DNA of 64,000 bases from Margaritifera margaritifera (GCA_029931535.1 JAQPZY010001621.1:4006001-4070000), one strand, 5' to 3'; shown: positions 1 through 12,474, counted from the first letter of the stretch. Notes: generated by a model not told the origin, from the sequence alone. Numbers and translations are program-made.

Positions 1-660
1 ATCTGGAATTTTCCCATGAAAATAACAAAACATAATCGCCTTCATTTGTAAATGAATACAGTATTTTGGGGCAATACTAATGAAGCTTATGATCCATTAA
101 AAAGTTGAAACTCCTGGTATAACATTTCTAGGTCTAACTATTAATTTGCCTTCTAAAAAGGGATGACTGATATAGGTTCTACAACTAGACTATTCAAACA
201 TGCAAAATATAATGAAAGTTTGTTTTTTTGGTATTGGTGCAAAATTTGTTCAGGTTTCTATTGGTATACATTAGACTGGTTATTTACATCTCTGGTGAGA
301 ATTATGGTAATGATGTTAGTTAATGATGAAGAGAAAAAACTGCATGCAAAAACTCTTCTGTCATGTCCATGCACAAGTTCAGTAATTAAAGTAATACCTC
401 CAGTTAAAATAACCTTCTGCATCTTATTATAACACAAACCATAACAATAATTTGGGTTATGATAAAGACACCAAGAAACTGTTAGACTTTCTGGGATGAA
501 ATCTTCTTGGAAAAGTAATATATACTAATAAAAGCTTCCAGAAAAAAACCCACCCTTCCATTGTTTAGTAAAACAAAGTTCCTGACTAATTAAGGCAGCA
601 CTATAATTATGTTCAAGCCTATCTTTCTGGCTATTTCTGCCAATTGCTAACTGTTGGTAC

Positions 661-719
661 CTTGACTGAAAACCTCCAATCTCATATGCAGCGGCTGGTG
701 CTCTATGATTTTGAGCCGG
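661..719 (-). CDS. cspp1: probable CSPP1-like exon
   Basis: A 59 bp exon candidate with a long pyrimidine tract and acceptor GGTTTTCTCAG and donor TCAAG|GTACCA. In phase 0 it reads PAQNHRAPAAAYEIGGFQS plus two bases, a Pro/Ala-rich linker. It sits downstream of exon H on the minus strand but does not join it in phase directly, so an exon must lie between (possibly 2396-2513). G+C is higher than in the flanks. Confidence 0.45.
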
Positions 720-2395
720 CTGAGAAAACCTAGGAGAAACCTTTATGGCCGTAGTATCGCTGGAAAAAGCAGTGACAAATTGTTTATTCTGTCATAGCTG
801 CATGATTCTATGTTCAGGGCTACCTGCCTTTGACATTTTTATTTTATCTTTCTTTTCTTAAATATTCAATGCTAGCTGAAATCATGACATTAGAAACAAA
901 AAACAAAAAAAGCAATAACATGTTCTTGACCCATCATCAATGAAGAAAGGAATATTTGATTATTGTATCAATCGGAAGACTGACATCTGAATTCGTATTA
1001 AAGCTTAGCTCATTTCTAATATTGATGTGAATATTAATAACAAGACACCAAAGTGGGTCTGACATCACTCACCTCTTAGTTGAGATATGTCAGCTTGTGA
1101 ATGCAAATTCACACATGTAGAGGGGAATGAAAAGCTTGGAGCATAAATCTGCTACATTGTCTATTAATGTTGATGTCATTTATCTTCTTACTAGACCATA
1201 TACAGTGAAATCCCACTATAACACGCTTCATTATAACTTGAATAAGGATATAGAATGATTGTGGCATGGCTACTGACATTCTGCAATAATTTCACCTATT
1301 TTTTTGAAGTACTACAAAGCTTTAGAGACAAAAAAAACAAAAGTTTGATTTAATAATTTGGCAAGATGTGTTGTACTCTTGAAGAACAAAAAATATCTTC
1401 TTGATAATTCCTGAAAAAGATGTTAGATCCTTAAAAGGCTGATAACTGGCAATCCAATTGTTATTGAACGATCAACAACAAAATCATTAAGTCAACTTTG
1501 TGTTTATCTTCAATGCATCCTGTGTACAACTGTTGCTCAATCCAGGGTAAGCAATATCCAACAAATCTCTGCTCAGTCATCTTGCATACTCAACCAAGCG
1601 CCAAACAATGCAGAAGTCTAAACAAGTTTCTCACCTAAATGTATAAATCAATTAATTTACCCACCTATTTCAGGGAAAAGAACAGACCACTCAATCAACC
1701 ATCATACACACATGCTGAAACATGTTTATCACCCAAATTGTCAGGAGCAGACTGCCCCAATCTTAAATTCTTTTTATTTTAGAGTCAGGAATGCAGACAG
1801 CAGCTCCAAATCACTTGCTCATTGTAATGCTAAAGTTACATGTATATATCTGTCCTGCTGTGGATCAGTGACTGGAACAGAACCATTTAAGTTGTAGGGG
1901 TGAAGGGATCTGCTATTATAATCAAACATATTACTCCCTGTTTTTGCTTTGCAGTAGTGCAAAGTCATACCTGCTCAAGTATTCATCTGAAGTACATTCC
2001 AAGGTCAATGCCCTTGACCTCCTGCATGAATTTCAGTTGGAGTGTTTTTCAAGCCTAAATACAAGTATCTTTTTAGAAATTTCCAATGCCTGATATATGC
2101 ATTTTATTGTCAGTAAAAAAAATCAGACCCTCTGGACATGTCCAGTAAACATGAACGTTTCAGAAAATACAGTTTGCTAAGTTAGCGTGAGTGTATTAGC
2201 AAGAAATTAAGTATCTGAATTTTAATGGAATCAAGTAGAAAAAATCTAGAAATTATGCTTCTTTGTGCATATTTTTGATGGAATGACTATTATGGATACC
2301 ATTAGATCAGCTGGTGAGTACACTTAAGTTGCCATTTTTCTTATACACATATATGTACCATTCAATGGTTCCCAGCCAAAAAATAAAAATATTAC
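720..2395. other. intron, no gene seen
   Basis: A+T-rich sequence without a supportable exon, RNA gene or tandem array. At about 1042-1076 there is a decayed piece of the GGCCCAAGTGGGCCTGATATCACTCACCT-type repeat end. The first 660 bases are equally featureless. Confidence 0.5.
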
Positions 2396-2513
2396 ATAGG
2401 TAATAACTGTTTTAAGTATTTCTCGATTAAAATGATCAATGTTGGTAACTGCATCAATGAGATCAGTATTTAATGACTGACCAAACCCTTGCCACCCTCC
2501 CCGTCTTGTATAC
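2396..2513 (-). CDS. possible CSPP1-like exon, weak
   Basis: After a TATCCTCTTAG acceptor, an open frame reads YTRRGGWQGFGQSLNTDLID and on to a possible TAT|GTAATA donor. If read from exon H (phase 2) it would give phase 0, the phase needed by the candidate at 661-719. The Gly/Arg-rich start suits this part of the family. The donor is poor and a shorter end is possible, so this may be chance. Confidence 0.25.
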
Positions 2514-2879
2514 CTAAGAGGATACACATGCAATATATTCTGCAGTTAACTGACTTGGTTGGATACATAGTACGATGGCACTTTGTGGACCCCAACCATT
2601 GTGTTATAGTGGGGTTTCACTCTATATACAATCACTTTTTCTGCATAAATGGACAATCATTGACACAAATCTTCCCCATAATCTCTCCCTGCCCCCGAGG
2701 ACTTGGCTGCAGTTATTAAATTTGGAAACTGTTCATAGCCCAACCCTTAATGTATATACACTTACTATGCATTCAAGGGGAGTTAATCTGTGCAGTTAGC
2801 ATGGATTCCTGAGTATGTCCTTACCTTCCTGCGGCCCTGCCCCTTAATCCATAACTTAGAAACCATTGGGATCGGCACC

Positions 2880-2975
2880 CCAAGGGTGCTGCAGTGTCTT
2901 AGTGGTTAAAACATTGGAATTGGACACATGACCAGATGGTTGCAGGTTCAAGTCCCACCATCTGATCAGCCTACA
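2880..2975 (+). mobile_element. tRNA-derived SINE fragment
   Basis: A tRNA-like head with an A-box-like GTCTTAGTGGTTAAAA near 2895-2910 and a B box GGTTCAAGTCC at 2945-2955, spaced as in a RNA polymerase III promoter. The head is followed by unrelated A+T-rich sequence, so the tail is lost or unrecognised. Related to the SINE head at 41.8 kb (shared CATGACCA-ATGG next to the B box). Confidence 0.55.
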
Positions 2976-3224
2976 TCTACAACAGAATTTCTATGGATTT
3001 TTTGTTTAAGGTCAGGGGTTTCTTTGCTCTTAGTAATTAAACCTGGAAGTTTTTTATGAGGAATGCATATTGGGTTATTATATTTTTTTTTTCATTAAAA
3101 GCTAAAAGACAAAAGATACAAAATATTCATTTAAAATAGTTTGTAAGTAATGGCACTAAATATATTGAAATAACAAATTTGGTCAACTTCTGTTGAGCAG
3201 TTTCTGAGAAGTTTATTTTCTTCT

Positions 3225-4345
3225 ATTTTTAGCAATGGTTATATATAATGGCGAACTGGCATCATTTGTACAAATCTGAAAGCCTTTTATGCCAGGATGC
3301 TGTCCAATCTGGTCAAATTTTGTTGAGCAGTGTATGAGAAGAAGTAATTTATTTAGGTTTTTCTAAGTTAGCAACAGTGGCCATATTTGACGGTGGATCA
3401 GCATCATATGTATAAAACTGAACCCATCTATGCTAGGAAGCCTTCTGTCCAATCTGCTTAAATTATGTTCAGTGGTTTTTGAGAAGGGGTTGTTTAAAGG
3501 TTTTTGTATTTTTAGTAAAACCATCCATATTTGATGGTAGATCAGCTTCATTTTAACAAATCTGAAAACACTTCATGCCTAGATGCTTCTGTCAAACTTG
3601 GTCAAATTCTGCTCTGTCAAACTTGGTCAAATTCTGCTGAGCAGTTTATGAGAAGTTGTTTAATAAGGTTTTCCTATTTTTAGTAATGGTGGCTATATTT
3701 GGTGGCAGATCATCATCATTTTTGAAAGACCTTAATGCCAGGATGCTGTCTATCAAATTTGGTTGAATTGTCCTGAGCAGTTTTTGAGAAAAAGCCATTT
3801 AAAGGTTTTTCTATTTACAGTAATGGTAGCCTCATTTGATGTTTTCAGTCAGATTTGGTTGAATTCTGTTAAGCAGTTTTTGCAAAGTCATTAAATGTTG
3901 TATTTTTTTAATTTCAGCAACAGTGACCATGTCTCATGGTGGATCAGCATTATTTGGATAAATTTGGAAGAACTTTATCACAGGATGCTTTCTATTAAAT
4001 TTAGTCAGATTCTGTTAAGCAGTTTTTGAGAAGAAGTCATTGAAGGTCTTTCTATTTATAATAAAGGCAGCCATACTTGAAGGTGAACGGGCATCATTTG
4101 AACAAATCTGAAACAATATCATGCCAGGATTCTTTCCATCAAATTTGGTCAAATTCTGTTGCATAGTTTTTAAGAAGAAGCTATTTAAAGGTTTTTCTGT
4201 TGTTAGTAATGGCAACCTTATTTGATGACAGATTGGCACCATTTAAACAAATCTGAAAGACCTTTACACTAGGATGCTTTCTATAAAATTTGGTCATATT
4301 CTGTTGAGCAGTTTTTTAGCAGAAGCTGTAAATAGCAATTGTAAA
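3225..4345. repeat. ~155 bp tandem array, GGCCCAAG-element family
   Basis: About seven degenerate units, each with a TTTCTATTTTTAGTAA-like start, GGCCATATTTGATGG, CAGATCAGCATCATTTGT, ATGCCAGGATGCTTTCTGT and CAAATTTGGTCAAATTCTG. The same unit recurs in the arrays at 12.6, 24.9, 32.6, 34.8, 56.3 and 61.8 kb. Around 4345-4420 follows the usual element end (ACAATG...GGACCATACCAT). Short ORFs here are shadows of the repeat. Confidence 0.8.
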
Positions 4346-4420
4346 TGGACAATGCACAACAGATGATGGACAACTATCACCTGACGGATGATAGCTACAG
4401 GACCATACCATTATTATATA

Positions 4421-5497
4421 TGAGTTGGTGCCAGGTTATCACACACTATGTGTTAGAGCTAGGTACCACAAAAAAATTTGTACCACGGTATTCTGAACAT
4501 ACTGCCATACATACCACAGTATACCACAATTATATTAGGGACCAACAATTTAATATTCTAGCTCTTGACCAAGAATTTTTTTAAAACATTTTTTTAAAAA
4601 TTTTTACGGCTCTCAAATAGCTGGAAAAAATATCTTGCTCTGATTTATGGCAAAATAACACTATATTATATCCATTATATTATTTTTTTTTAAAAATTAA
4701 CTATCTTGAGATAAAAGAAAATAAAATATCTCAGCTCAAAAGAAAATCGCAGCTTCTGCACACCCACTCCGACCCCAAAAATTAAATCATCAGTACCTTA
4801 GTGTAGATGAATTTGCTATGTGTATGTTAATTGTCGTATAAGTTGTCATCTAAAAACCGTAACCAAAGTGGGATGATTAAGCTTAAACTATAGCTGACAC
4901 CCTGTAAAAGACATTGTGCTGATATTAGGGAGCTTGTTGATAAAAAAAATAGGAAATGTTGACGCTGAAGCCTACACACTACTAGCTACACTATTGATAT
5001 AATAGGCAGGAAACTTTGAGTGGGATGCCAACACCCGGGCAAAATATTTAATAGAGAGGGCCAGTAAACACAAAACACACTGACTGAACAGAGGAGAAAA
5101 TATTTAGCAGACTAGAGAAATTATGTAAAATTCAAACAGAAACCAACTGCTCTCCTGAAAATCTTAGAATGATTCTCAGTCTTACAAAGCAATACATGTA
5201 CTTAACACATTAAGATACGCTAATAAATAACTTTAAAAAATAATTATTTTTTTTAATCAAAACTTTTTCCAAAAGTTGGTTTTGGCCCTGAATAACTTTT
5301 GCAACATCCCATTGGGCTGCAATGTTGGCAAATGTGACATGTGTCAAACATGTGATTAAAGGTTCATAAAGATAATTATTTTTGTAATATTCAAATTAAT
5401 TTTGGGACAAATACAATTGTTTCGCGGAAAAAATAATTTGGAATTATTTTGTCATGAAAAATGAAAATATGCTTTGAATACCATTAAATTGATAACA
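4421..5497. other. intron, A+T-rich, no gene
   Basis: No exon seen. TACCACGGTA / GGTATGTACCAC-like palindromic words cluster at 4450-4530 and again at 5640-5730 and could be decayed ends of a transposon, but no clear terminal repeat or duplication was found. Confidence 0.35.
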
Positions 5498-5629
5498 TGA
5501 TTACTCTGGAATCTCCATATATTCCTTACTCTGGAATCTCCATATAATCCTTACTCTGGAATCTCCATATATTCCTTACTCTGGAATCTCCATATATTCC
5601 TTACTCTCGAATCTCCATATATTCCTTAC
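5498..5629. repeat. 25 bp minisatellite
   Basis: About five copies of TTACTCTGGAATCTCCATAT plus ATTCC in direct tandem with one or two substitutions each. Confidence 0.9.
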
Positions 5630-5799
5630 AGAAACTACTGAAATACTGATACCGTGAAAAAGTACCATGGTATGTACCACCAGAAACAAATACCGCGATA
5701 AACCTACATACCAGTAATACCACGCACCTCTTCTATGTGTAATAGTCCTCTATGTAGGCACTGGCAAGGCTTGGAAAACTCGGGAGACTATTAGCCAAT

Positions 5800-6870
5800 G
5801 GGTCTCAATGACCTGAACTTTTGGTCAAGGTATGTGGTCTTGAACTAAACCTACTCTGCAGAAAGCAGAATTTTCTTATTAGACTTACCATGAACATGAC
5901 CTCTGACCTCAAAACCCAGAACTTTTATAAGCTTCTTTATTATCATAAGTGCAAAGAACTTACTCTAGAACAAAAATTATTCTGCAAAACCCATTTTTCA
6001 CTGAGATACAATGATCTTGATTTGTTACCTTTTGAACCCAAAATCAATAAGCATCTTCCATACCTTAAGTGCAAGCCCTCCATAAACTTTGGTAAAGGTA
6101 CATGGTCTAAAACAAAGTTTTAATGCAAAAAAAAACATTTTTCTACTGTCAGTCAGTGACCTTGATCTTTGACACCCAAATCAATAGGCACCTTTCTAAC
6201 CCAAAGTGCCAGTCATCCACAATCTTTGGTAACAAAAATGGTAGAGTTACATTTTGTTACAGAAACCATTTTTCTTCTTTCAGTCAGTGACCTTGACCTT
6301 TAACCTTTTGACCCCAAATTGAAAGGCTTCTTCCTTACTCCAAGTGCAAGTCATCCACAAAGTTTGATACAGGTCGGTGATGCAGAACTAATGTTATTGT
6401 GTGGAAATCATTTTCTTCTTTCAGTCACAGTGATCTGAATTTTTTTACCTTTTGACCCCAAAACTGAGAGACTTCTTCCATACCCCAAGCGCAAGCTTTC
6501 TACACAGTTTGGTCCAGGTATGTGATGTAGAACTAATGTTATTGTACAGAAACCATTTTGTATTCTTTTAGTCACAGTGATACTGACCTTTGACCTTTTG
6601 ACCCCAAAATCAATAGGGTTCTTCCTTACCTTAATTGCAACCCATCCACAATGTCTGGTCCAGGTATGTGGTGTAGCACTAATGTTATTGGGCAAAAACC
6701 ATTTTTCCCCTTTCAGTCATGGTGGCCTTGACCTTTTGAACCTAAAATCAATAGAGTTCTTCCTTACCCCAAGTGCAAGTTATCCACAAAGTTTGGTCCA
6801 GTTATGTGATGCAGAACTCCCGTTACTGTATAGAAACCATGTTTTCTTCCTTAATGCCTCATAACTAAAT
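5800..6870. repeat. ~140 bp tandem array, CAGTGACCTTGACC family
   Basis: About seven units containing CAGTGACCTTGACCTTTGAC, TTTTGACCCCAAAATCAATA, CTTCCTTACCCCAAGTGCAA and CATCCACAAAGTTTGGTC. The same family recurs at 29640-30370. Several overlapping ORFs on both strands are by-products of the periodicity. Confidence 0.85.
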
Positions 6871-6920
6871 AGGACATGTACATATACATTCTAGGTGGGT
6901 AAACAATAATGTAAACCTAC

Positions 6921-7088
6921 GGAGCTGCCCCATCCAGTAGGATCTTGGTGTGGTATGGCTGCACATCCCGGGACCTGTATTCCCGTCGGGGACTCAAGTC
7001 GGGATCTCCAAGTCCTGCCACTCTACTTATGCTTTTCTCAGGATCTAACAAGCCGGAGGCATTCACACGCAACTGTTGCACCTTCTCT
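6921..7088 (-). CDS. cspp1: CSPP1-like exon H, LRV-ASG-DPEKS block
   Basis: The largest exon seen, 168 bp, markedly more G+C-rich than its flanks. The acceptor is GGTTTTTCAG. It completes Arg with exon G, then reads EKVQQLRVNASGLLDPEKSI and continues through SPRREYRSRDVQPYHTKILL. The block LRV-ASG--DPEKS is the strongest tie to vertebrate CSPP1. The likely donor is CC|GTAGGT, ending in phase 2. A later AG|GTTTAC donor would include an in-frame TAG. Either the first donor is used, or the TAG ends a short isoform. Confidence 0.75.
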
Positions 7089-7733
7089 CTGAAAAACCGA
7101 GATTATATACCTTCATAATTCAACCATGCTGAAAAGAATGCTGATGACAAGTAATGTTCCAATCTTAGTATGAAAGGTTTCTTATGTGGGGCAACTGTTA
7201 AAACTATTTCATGCATGTAATGTAATAATTTCACACTTTATAAACCTTATTTAGTATGCACAACAAGATCTCGATGGATGTTATGATTCATGCCATGATT
7301 CACATATGAATTTTGGAGAAAATGAGTCTAGCATCTTCCCAGTCACACTTAAGAATTTCTGAGAAAACTAGATCAAGTGATGCATAACTACAATGATCCA
7401 CCCACATGATCAAAGGTAGCTGAGGTTATCTTAGCTCTACCAATTCCCTGCTGTATTTAAAGATGGTGGGACTTTAAAGCTAATGTCCAATGAACAGACA
7501 TTTTTTGCAGAGTTGCTAGATCCCAATGATATGGGTACTTGAGAATGACTTTATGGTATTTCTGCACTAATTGTAATCAAAGAAAAACTGCTACTGCATT
7601 AAAGAAACATTTTATACTAGTTCCAGGCATTTCATAATGTAAAATGCTCCAAAACCTACTGTTTTAAGCACAGAATTTACAAGGCGTAAATGGTCATAAT
7701 CAGTAAACAAATCAATGGAAGCGAAAAATAAAT
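7089..7733. other. intron next to exon H, no feature
   Basis: Unique-looking A+T-rich sequence. No exon, RNA gene or repeat recognised. Confidence 0.5.
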
Positions 7734-7982
7734 GGATGAAGTATTCTTAATGACTCAAGTATGATGTACTCTTGATGACTCAAGTATGAAGTATTCTTAA
7801 TGACTTAAGTATGATGTACTCTTGATGATTTAAGTATGAAGTATTCTTAATGACTTAAGTATGAAGTACTCTTGATGACTTAAGTATGAAGTATTCTTAA
7901 TGACTCAAGTATGAAGTACTCTTGATGACTTAAGTATGAAGTATTCTTAATGACTTAAGGATGAAGAACTCTTGATGACTTT
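7734..7982. repeat. ~25/50 bp minisatellite
   Basis: Ten or so alternating subunits, TGAAGTATTCTTAATGACTT and TGATGTACTCTTGATGACTC each plus AAGTA, giving a 50 bp higher-order period. Confidence 0.9.
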
Positions 7983-9431
7983 TGGCATGCACTGGTATTT
8001 GAGGTGGATGACACCTGAGACACTGGAGGAAACCAATAGTGCTAGATGCACATTCCACAGTTCTGGATCAAACCTTAGGTCTGCAGAGATGCAAAGAGGC
8101 TGTTACCATTGCACTATCTAGGCCCATTAGTTTAGTATATGTACAGTCTTGTTATAACAGCCAATTTAGTCCCATGTCATTTTTGTCATTATAATGATTT
8201 TTAAGAGGTTTTTTTTTTTTGTTTGTTGTTCTTGCTAGAGTTAACTACCTTGTTAAGCTCTTTTCAGCACAAGTCAAATACTGAGATTGTCTTCTCTTCA
8301 GCAAGGTGGGAGTGGGGGGTGGATGAGGGGTCTAAACGTAAAATTATTAACCAACACCATTTTGGTTATTTATCTAAAGATTTACTCAAAATAACTGGTC
8401 ATAATGTGACAAATGTTTACTTTATCCTTTTCTTACTGACTTTTAACAATAGATCTGATGAAATGTTGCTAGTTTGTGGGACATGTTTCATGTTTTTCTC
8501 ATATCCACGATTAGCATACATTGATATTTTCAAGGCAAAAGTGCCCACGCATAAAATCCTTGTCCTGCCTCATTTGCGACTATCATTCTATCTTACATGA
8601 TATCAAAATTGTGTTTCGACTGGTGCATCATTACTCTGACTCATTTTTATAATGTCATTATATACATAATGCCACATTATCTGCTATTTTTCTACTGGTT
8701 TAATTTCAGAACTTAAATTATCTGTGTTTTAGCCACATTTCTGAGTTTACACCAAATTCTTCAATATAAACCAAATTTAAAGGCTCTTTCTAAAGATAAC
8801 AATTTTCAATGCATTTTTTGCCCATTTAATTTTGTAACTATCAATTGGGCATCATTTTGTTTAAAACCCACATTTTTTTAACGGAGAGCATGAGAAAAAT
8901 AATCAACCAAGCATACTAATGCAGGATACGAAAATCCCCCATTCTGGCTCACAATTTGTGGGCAGTGACTTGGCAAAGCCTTGTTCCCACTCTCAAATTA
9001 TGACCTCTCGTATGGGATTTCCCAATACCTTGCCAATTCATATGTTATATCAAGCTCAACCTAAGCATCTAACATCTTGGGTATTGTGCACTCCGCCATA
9101 TCAAAGATGCACAGGTGGTAGATCAAAAATCGGTTAATAATAATCAAACCTTCACAATATGTTTAACACCTCATCTATGGGGTTCCTATTTCTGGCAATC
9201 ACATTGTTAAAATCAGTTTATATTGGTAAATTATGTGTTTGTTACAAAAATATATGTCAGTGTCTGAACACAAATATTCCATTCTTATAGTAATAATTAA
9301 ATTTTAATGCAAAGTACATTTAATCCCATCAATTTTTCATCAGAGATAAAAAAAAAAAAAAAAAATCCTTATGTCAATCAATACACATTATAAATTCTAG
9401 AAGTCACACATCTTTCCAGTTTTTATTTTAC
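7983..9431. other. intron between exons H and G, no gene
   Basis: Mostly A+T-rich. A 125-codon plus-strand ORF at 8223-8600 lacks recognisable domains, splice context or codon bias and is treated as chance. A poly-A run lies near 9350. Confidence 0.45.
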
Positions 9432-9528
9432 CTCTTCCTGGCAGCTGCAGATTCCTCCATTTGTAGCTGTAGCTCCCTCTTGTATTCTTCCTTCTTTCTC
9501 CTTTTAGCACTCTCTCTATCTTCTTGTC
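9432..9528 (-). CDS. cspp1: CSPP1-like exon G, coiled coil
   Basis: A 97 bp exon with acceptor CATTTCAAAG and donor AGAG|GTAAAA. It reads (G)QEDRESAKRRKKEEYKREL then QLQMEESAAARK plus two bases of Arg. The pattern G-EDRE---RRK--Y--EL--QM-E matches a vertebrate CSPP1 segment that sits just before the LRV-ASG block, and the next exon here encodes exactly that block. The open frame upstream of the acceptor is intronic read-through. Confidence 0.75.
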
Positions 9529-9984
9529 CTTTGAAATGATGTACATAAAAGATGAGTTCAGACAAGAATGCTCTATTATTTCTTACCCAGAGCAAACGAA
9601 TATATTCTCTAGTTTTGCAAGAAAATTTGTCAGTGAAAGTAGCTGAAGCCCATAAATGCTGCAATAATACAGTAATGAAGGTAAGAAAAAGTATATAAAG
9701 TGATATATAAAGTGAAGTGTATAATGAACTTGGATTTAGCAGGTACGACAAAAATGAAAGTAATGATAGAATGCTCAGATGTAAATATATTCTCTATATT
9801 CATTCTCTTTAATTAATCTACTGTAACAAACAAATATGAATGATCTGAAGGCACTTTTTATAAACAGGTTTCAATGTAATGGAAAATTATTATCATACAT
9901 ACAGATTGATACAGCATATAAATTTATGTCATGATGAAGAACTAATAGAATTGTGACTTTTGTAGTTTCCCAGAGATGAATCTA

Positions 9985-10600
9985 AACAGTTATAAGGACC
10001 TGTAGATTCCTATACATGTTATCAGTCAAGTGAGTCATAAGGACCTTAACATTTCTATAGATGATTACTAGGAATTTCCTTTACTCAGAGCATATATGTT
10101 TTCGAGTTCAAAATTTTCAGCAATATCACACTGCATTCATCAGCGACTACTGTTGATCACGTGACTTGTACTGGTCACGTGAAATGAGGAGGCTGGAGTA
10201 GATAGGTTGCAGTTCAAGCCCCTTGTCCCTGTTTAGTGTTGGACTCCGCTACAAGTCACGTGATCAACAGTAGTCGCTGATGAAGGCAGTGTGATATTGC
10301 AGAAAATTTCGAACTCGAAAACATTTATGCTCTGAGCAAAGGAAATTCCTAGTAATCATGAATTATCCAGAGCAAGGAACCAACCTTTTCAGTTGTATTC
10401 CTATACATGTTATTAGTCGAGTGAGTTATACGGACCTTAACATTCCTATTCATGTTATCAATCTACTGATTTATAATGCCCTCAACTTTCCTATACATGT
10501 TATCAGTTTACTGAGTTATAATGACCTCTACATTCATATACATTGTATCAATGAAGTGAGTGATAAGGACCTCTACATACATGTTATCTTCTATGTGGAA
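9985..10600. repeat. ~45-50 bp degenerate tandem array
   Basis: Units resembling CCTATACATGTTATCAGTCA, AGTGAGTCATAAGGACCT; several copies on both sides of the foldback at 10061-10360, which interrupts the array. Confidence 0.7.
10061..10360. mobile_element. foldback element, ~110 bp arms
   Basis: Left arm 10061-10170 and right arm 10250-10360 are near-perfect reverse complements. Shared words include GATTACTAGGAATTTCCTTT, TTTTCGAGTTC, ATCAGCGACTACTGTTGATC and ACGTGACTTGTA. The ~80 bp spacer holds a B-box-like GGTTGCAGTTCAAGCCCC. No ORF. Its placement inside a tandem array suggests insertion. It is non-autonomous in either case. Confidence 0.8.
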
Positions 10601-10654
10601 ATTATAAGAAAATCACACTGCAGTTTTATACTCATATATATCTCAGGACACTAT

Positions 10655-11265
10655 GTAAAACTAAGGCATAATGTCTGAGACATCCAAATGTATCTCAGGA
10701 CTACTATATAAGACAAAAGCATAATGTCTGAAGCATCCAAATGTATCTCAGGACTTCTACCGGGTATGTAAGACAAAGGCATCCAATTGTATCTCATGAC
10801 TACTACCGGGTATATAAGACAAAGGCATCCAAATCTCAGGACTACTATGTAAGAAAAAGGCATAATGTCTGAGGCATCCAAATCCACTTAAGGACTACGA
10901 TGTAAGAAGAAGGCATGATGTTTGAGGAATCCAAATGTATCTCAGGACTACTATGTAAGATAAAGGCATGATGTCTGCAGCATCCAAATCTTATTAAGGA
11001 CTAAAATGTAAGAAAAAGACATAATGTTCAAGGCATCCAAATGTATTTCAGAACTACTATTTAAGACAATGGCATAATGTTCGAGGCATCCAAACGTATC
11101 TCAGGACTACTATTGAAGACAAAGGCATGATGTCTGAGGCATCCAAAAATGTAGCTCTGGACTACTATGTAAGATAAAAGCCATAATGTCGGAAACATCC
11201 AAATGTATCTCAGTACTACTATGTAAGATGAAGGTATAATGTCTGAGACAACCAAATGTATTTAA
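10655..11265. repeat. ~55 bp minisatellite
   Basis: About eleven units of TATCTCAGGACTACTATGTA, AGACAAAGGCATAATGTCTG, AGGCATCCAAATG, with indels. ORFs rich in DASDIMPLSYIVVLRYIW are translations of the repeat. Confidence 0.9.
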
Positions 11266-11390
11266 AAGTTTTTTCATTACCCTATTTTACTCTTTCATTT
11301 AATTAATGTTGTGTTTTCACCATGTGATAAATAGAATCTTATATTTATACTCATTTCAAATGAAATTTATGAAACTTGTTGAATAATTTC

Positions 11391-11403
11391 GTGTGTGTGT
11401 GAG

Positions 11404-11479
<76 letters not shown>
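11391..11479. repeat. (GT)n microsatellite
   Basis: About 89 bp of GT dinucleotides with one GAGAGA interruption near 11401-11407. Confidence 0.97.
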
Positions 11480-11481
<2 letters not shown>

Positions 11482-11567
11482 GGCCAGCAAAATATCGAAG
11501 TTATTTGATGCATCCAAAATGAGCATACATGTAAGATCCTCTAAATACTGTACAAAAGTTCAACTGT

Positions 11568-11895
11568 TCGAGAGCTAAACAATAGCCTGCACTTTGGATA
11601 CTATCAAACATTATTCACTGTGAAGAGCTAAACAATACCCTGCACTTTAGACACTGACAAACATTATTCACTGTGAAGAGCTAAACAATACCCTGCACTT
11701 TGGATACTATCAAACATTGTCCATTTTGAAGAGCTAAACAATACCCTGCACTCTGGACACTATCAAACACTATTCACTGTGAAGAGCTAAAGAATACCCT
11801 GCACTTTGGATACTATCAAACATTATTCATTGTGAAGAGCTAAACAATACCCTGTACTTTAAACACTATCAAACATTATTCATTGCGAAGAGAAA
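11568..11895. repeat. ~53 bp minisatellite
   Basis: Six units of GAAGAGCTAAACAATACCCT, GCACTTTGGATACTATCAAA, CATTATTCACTGT. Confidence 0.92.
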
Positions 11896-12214
11896 CTATC
11901 AGAAACAGAAAAAGTACAGAGATCATTAGCTACTAAAAGTGAAGCAGCATAATACAGGTTCTGTTTTACAGATAATTCTTTTACAAGGACTGTCAACGGA
12001 GGGTGAATTGGACAAAAATTCAGTCATGAAAATCTTGAAATAAAGACCTCTTCTCTTCCACTGCTTCACTTCTTCAGTTCCCCCATGGGAACTAGTCAAA
12101 CTGTTATATGTGCCAGACTCAAATGACATATTTCAACCAAATTTATATTGCTGGCATCATGAAGTTGCAAGAAATGATTTTAAATGAAAAATTGTTTAAA
12201 AAAAAAAAGCAAAT

Positions 12215-12325
12215 GAGTACTGCATTCTGTCTTATTACATTGGAGGGGGTGCTGATACTGCACTCTGTCTTATTACGCTAGGGGGTGCTGAGTACTGCAC
12301 TCTGTCTTATTACACTGGGGGGAAG
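12215..12325. repeat. ~40 bp tandem repeat
   Basis: Three copies of GAGTACTGCACTCTGTCTTA, TTACACTGGGGGG. Short and imperfect. Confidence 0.8.
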
Positions 12326-12474
12326 CTGAAAGTGACTGGATTGCCAATTAATGGATGTTTGGCTCTTGGGAACAATGTAATAACATAAGTTTAATGCTGT
12401 GATTTTGAAATGACCCAAAATGATCATAGAAGTCACCATATTTGAAATGTATTATAACTGTACCCAAATGATAA

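Noticed and set aside
5800..6870. Protein-coding gene from overlapping 95-100 codon ORFs on both strands
   Set aside because: The ORFs track the ~140 bp repeat period and recur identically in style at 29.6-30.4 kb.
8223..8600. 125-codon plus-strand ORF
   Set aside because: No Kozak-like start, splice sites, domain or composition shift; lies in an intron of the minus-strand gene.
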